A stretch of 5,706 nucleotides of DNA, taken from NCBI GenBank assembly GCA_023229485.1, contig JALNZJ010000029.1, positions 2,555 through 8,260 on the forward strand. Direction: 5' to 3'. The DNA comes from a bacterium (GTDB lineage Bacteria > Patescibacteriota > Minisyncoccia > Minisyncoccales > Minisyncoccaceae). Within the stretch, counting starts at the first letter, position 1. Each line of letters begins with the position of its first letter. The position numbers and the translations under genes are program-made. The notes beneath the pieces were generated by a model that did not search any database, had not been told where the DNA came from, and saw only the letters and a list, made by a program, of their open reading frames with translations. Below are positions 3,213-5,706 of this stretch, in pieces.

Positions 3213-4919
3213 ATGAAAATAAAAAACACACTTTTAGGTTTAATAATTTTTTCTGGGCTTTCCTTTTGTTTTAGCGTAAGAGCCGAGGAAATAACTAATT
3301 ATCAAGTCAATATCCAAGTCAACCAAGATGCAACGGTTAATATTAAGGAAAGTATCTTATATGATTTTGGCGACGAACAAAGGCATGGAATACTTCGTAA
3401 TATTCCCTATCAATACAAAAATAGTGCTGGTAATTTTAATCTCCGCTATGAAAATATTTCCGTAAAAGATGAAAATAATAATGATTATATTTTTTCTGAG
3501 TCTTTTGAGGGTGATGATTATAGTTTGAAAATTGGCGATGAAGATGTTCTCGTAACCGGACAAAAAAATTATATCATTAGCTATACTGTCAGAAGAGCTA
3601 TCGGATATTTTTCTGACCATGATGAGTTGTATTGGAATGCAATCGGCAATGAGTGGGAAGTTCCGATCAAGAAAGCGTTAATTACCATGGATGGATTCGG
3701 CATCACTAATGTGAAATGTTTTTATGGTAATTATGGAGACCAGACTGAGTGCAATGTACTCCAAATGAAGAATACCTATCAATCAACTTCTGAAAATCTT
3801 AATACTGGGGCGGGTATAACTATTGCCATGTCTTTTAATAAAGGAGTAATATACGAGCCAACTCAAAATGAGAAAGTAATTGAATTTGTAAAAGACAACT
3901 GGGGCGTTGCAATCCCTTTTATTGTATTCATTTTCTTATTTTACTGGTGGTTCCGATATGGTAGAGATCCAAAAGGAAAGGGTGTAATAATCGCTCAATA
4001 TTCTCCCCTGCCTAAATTATCTCCACTAGAGTCAAAAGCTGTAATGGATGAAACTGTTGAAACTCAAAAAATTGCTTCAGAAATAATTCTTCTGGCAATC
4101 AAAAAATATTTAACGATAGAAAAAACAACTAAGAAAAATTTGGGAATATTTGATTCAGAAGATTATGTTTTTAAAAAACTAAAAGAGCCTGATGCTAATT
4201 TGACTGAATTCCAAAATAAGTTAATGACTGAATTATTTTCCGATAAAAATAGAAAAATAGCTCAAGAAGCCTCTCTTTCGGATATAAAAGAGCACCCTCA
4301 GTCCATGGCTACTTTTATTACAAGCGAAGGACCTAAGATGATTTATCAAAAACTTACTAATGAAAATTACTTCCCCAAAAATCCTCAAACTGTTCGTTTG
4401 GGTTATATTATTGCCGGAATTTTAATGATATTCTTTTCTTTCATTCCTCTAATAATTGATCCATTTTTTGGATGGGTAAACATACTTGCAATAATTATCG
4501 CAGGAATAGTGGTAATAGTATTCGGATTAATAATGCCACGAAAAACAATAAAGGGCGTAATAACAAAAGAATACATGCTTGGGCTTAAAAAATATATTTC
4601 TGTGGCAGAAGCTGAAAGAATAAAATTTCATAATGCACCAGAGAAAAATCCAAAGCATTTTGAGGAATTATTGCCCTATGCAATAATGTTTGGATTAGAA
4701 AAAGAATGGGCTAAAAAATTTGAAGGATTAAATTATAATCCAAGTTGGTATGCTGGCGAAAATTATTCAACTTTTAATGCAGCTGTATTTGCTTCCAGTA
4801 TTAATAATATTAACAATTCTGTTTCTAGTGCGATATCTACTGCTGGAAGCGGAGGAAGTGGATTTTCTGGAGGTGGTGCAGGTGGAGGATTTGGAGGCGG
4901 AGGTGGAGGAAGCTGGTAA
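3213..4919 (+). CDS. DUF2207 family membrane protein with Gly-rich tail
   Basis: A 568-residue predicted membrane protein of the DUF2207 family, whose function is unknown. It has a signal peptide (about 1-24, cleavage likely after VRA). An extracytoplasmic beta-rich DUF2207 domain (about 26-215) carries the family-typical RHGILRNIP and ELYWNAIGNEWEVPI segments, plus C169 and C180 that might pair. A first membrane helix (about 231-247) leads into the conserved YGRDPKG motif. A cytoplasmic region (about 255-392) begins AQYSPLPKLSPLE. Two more helices follow (about 395-416 and 420-441). The C-terminal cytoplasmic part holds LLPYAIMFGLEKEWAKKF and NPSWYAG, then a Gly/Ser tail ending GGGGGGSW. The domain order and length fit complete family members. 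It is transcribed alone from a good promoter; no intrinsic terminator is evident after it. Confidence 0.92.
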   Translation: MKIKNTLLGLIIFSGLSFCFSVRAEEITNYQVNIQVNQDATVNIKESILYDFGDEQRHGILRNIPYQYKNSAGNFNLRYENISVKDENNNDYIFSESFEGDDYSLKIGDEDVLVTGQKNYIISYTVRRAIGYFSDHDELYWNAIGNEWEVPIKKALITMDGFGITNVKCFYGNYGDQTECNVLQMKNTYQSTSENLNTGAGITIAMSFNKGVIYEPTQNEKVIEFVKDNWGVAIPFIVFIFLFYWWFRYGRDPKGKGVIIAQYSPLPKLSPLESKAVMDETVETQKIASEIILLAIKKYLTIEKTTKKNLGIFDSEDYVFKKLKEPDANLTEFQNKLMTELFSDKNRKIAQEASLSDIKEHPQSMATFITSEGPKMIYQKLTNENYFPKNPQTVRLGYIIAGILMIFFSFIPLIIDPFFGWVNILAIIIAGIVVIVFGLIMPRKTIKGVITKEYMLGLKKYISVAEAERIKFHNAPEKNPKHFEELLPYAIMFGLEKEWAKKFEGLNYNPSWYAGENYSTFNAAVFASSINNINNSVSSAISTAGSGGSGFSGGGAGGGFGGGGGGSW

Positions 4920-5028
4920 TTTGTAAGTAAAAATAATTGGCGAATAAAATTATGTGTCAATAAATTTTCGAATTTGTGATATTACAAAAAAAGTAATAAA
5001 AATTTATTCATTAAATTAATTTTTACTC
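4920..5028. other. AT-rich spacer after the DUF2207 gene, no clear terminator
   Basis: This stretch is very AT-rich, with only weak short stems (for example TTTGT/ACAAA near 4974-4989 and ATTAC/GTAAT near 4981-4997), none followed by a T-tract. A 10-bp direct repeat AAATTTATTC occurs at 5000-5009 and again at 5068-5077. I see no gene. Confidence 0.4.
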
Positions 5029-5053
5029 TTCACAAAAAAATAAATTAAGAGTA
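5024..5053. repeat. Inverted repeat bracketing the last gene's promoter
   Basis: TACTCTT (5024-5030) and AAGAGTA (5047-5053) are perfect 7-bp arms with a 16-nt centre. The left arm overlaps the first bases of the -35 box and the right arm the first bases of the -10 box. It is a possible operator; a chance repeat in AT-rich DNA is also possible. Confidence 0.35.
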
Positions 5054-5057
5054 GAAT
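5029..5057 (+). promoter_or_regulatory. Promoter of the last gene
   Basis: TTCACA (5 of 6, 5029-5034), a 17-nt spacer, and TAGAAT (5 of 6, 5052-5057). The start site would fall near 5064, leaving a leader of about 20 nt with no Shine-Dalgarno. A second -10-like TATAGT (5058-5063) abuts it. Confidence 0.55.
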
Positions 5058-5083
5058 TATAGTATATAAATTTATTCTCAACT

Positions 5084-5706
5084 ATGTCTGATCAAAGATT
5101 ATTGGACACTATAAAACATAAAATATCGATAGGTGTTAGTGAACAAGAAATAATTAAAACCCTTGTTTTTTTAGGCTGGAAAGAAAGTGATGTGAAAAAG
5201 GCAATGCCTATTGCTCTTGGAAATAAAGAGGCCGAGACAAACGTAGGAGTTCCTACTCCCCTAGTAATCGTTCCAGAAGATAAGCAAAAAATAACTTTTG
5301 AAGGGTTTGATAGTAATAATAACTTACCGAAAGAAAAAAAGAAAAAAATATTACCTGCTATAATTATTTTTTCAGTTCTAGTCATATTTGCTATTGTTAT
5401 TTTTATTCAAACTGCGACGAAAGCAAGTCCAGATAAATTTTCTGAATTTTTTTCTTGGTTTAACGTTTCACAGCCAACACAACCACAAACTAACCCTATT
5501 CCAAACGTGGTAATTCCTACTGCCGAAGGAGTTAAAATTTTTGGACCATTTAGTTCGGCCGGTAAGTTGTCAATGATGGATGATAATTTTGCTTTCTTTT
5601 ATGAAAAAGATGGGTTCCAATATGTAAATATAAACGGGTCTATTTCTAACGCCTATCAACGTTTTGAAAAAAAAGGAATTGCTAGGCCGATTGTTCCAAG
5701 TATCTA
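5084..5706 (+). CDS. Single-pass membrane protein with N-terminal helical 'GW' motif, C-terminus cut by window edge
   Basis: An open frame of 207 codons runs from ATG 5084 off the right edge. The N-terminus (about 4-44) is a small helical unit, ISIGVSEQEIIKTLVFLGW followed by KESDVKKAM. It resembles a short motif that, as I recall, opens many Patescibacteria membrane proteins; it looks UBA-like, but its partner is unknown. A polar linker (45-83) and a basic stretch (KEKKKK, 83-88) precede one membrane helix (about 89-109). The topology is predicted to be N-in, C-out. A Pro/Thr/Gln-rich linker (about 129-146) then leads to a beta-like domain containing EGVKIFGPFSSAGKLSMMDD and FYEKDGFQYVNING, which I cannot assign. 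The start follows a good promoter and begins the helical motif cleanly. It is probably a surface-anchored protein; its ligand or activity cannot be told here. Confidence 0.75.
   Translation, partial: MSDQRLLDTIKHKISIGVSEQEIIKTLVFLGWKESDVKKAMPIALGNKEAETNVGVPTPLVIVPEDKQKITFEGFDSNNNLPKEKKKKILPAIIIFSVLVIFAIVIFIQTATKASPDKFSEFFSWFNVSQPTQPQTNPIPNVVIPTAEGVKIFGPFSSAGKLSMMDDNFAFFYEKDGFQYVNINGSISNAYQRFEKKGIARPIVPSI

Noticed and set aside
3357..3620. Minus-strand open frame of 87 codons rich in Ile
   Set aside because: It is a shadow of the DUF2207 gene arising from AT-rich codons.
4763..4960. Minus-strand open frame with a polyproline run
   Set aside because: The prolines are the antisense reading of the Gly-rich tail codons of the DUF2207 gene.
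5092..5385. Minus-strand open frame of 97 codons
   Set aside because: It is antisense to the last plus-strand gene, which has a good promoter, sensible start and clear membrane topology.
1..5706. Use of UGA as a sense codon
   Set aside because: No in-frame TGA is found in any of the genes and the visible stops are TAA or TAG. The window gives no evidence for recoding, though it is too short to exclude it.

Overview
The window is AT-rich, with compact genes, mostly no Shine-Dalgarno sequence, and short spacers. It carries gene types often seen in Patescibacteria (Candidate Phyla Radiation, Parcubacteria-like): a viroplasmin-type RNase H, a CxxCGMPL zinc ribbon, a DUF2207 membrane protein with a Gly-rich tail, and a membrane protein opening with a short helical 'GW' motif. 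This placement is inference from gene style only. No gene has an in-frame TGA and all visible stops are TAA or TAG, so nothing points to a recoded UGA.

Left part (1-1300, all minus strand): a small two-helix membrane protein running off the left edge sits 2 nt behind a viroplasmin/RNase HI gene, with its ribosome binding site inside that gene's last codons. A good intrinsic terminator separates this pair from a zinc-ribbon gene, which has its own promoter and a possible palindromic operator.

Middle (1300-1990): no protein gene. It holds an intact tRNA-Ser(UGA) on the minus strand with a strong hairpin terminator. Three terminator-like hairpins lie in a row, each flanked by inverted copies of the tRNA-Ser 3' end and separated by two GC-rich spacers. 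On the 5' side of the tRNA lies a broken tRNA-Ser copy whose anticodon loop appears interrupted by a 20-nt GC-rich palindromic insert. This is the most unusual part of the window.

Right part (1990-5706): a cytoplasmic M28-family metallopeptidase (minus) is divergent from a secreted-and-anchored DUF2207 protein (plus). The 260-bp space between them holds a perfect 16-bp palindrome and a degenerate GC-richer palindromic repeat pair. A related GAATGACA motif just beyond the pair appears to supply the -35 box of the DUF2207 promoter. The last gene, plus strand and cut by the right edge, encodes a single-pass membrane protein with an N-terminal cytoplasmic helical motif. The protein genes look like independent housekeeping or surface functions; apart from the coupled RNase H pair they do not form an evident pathway.
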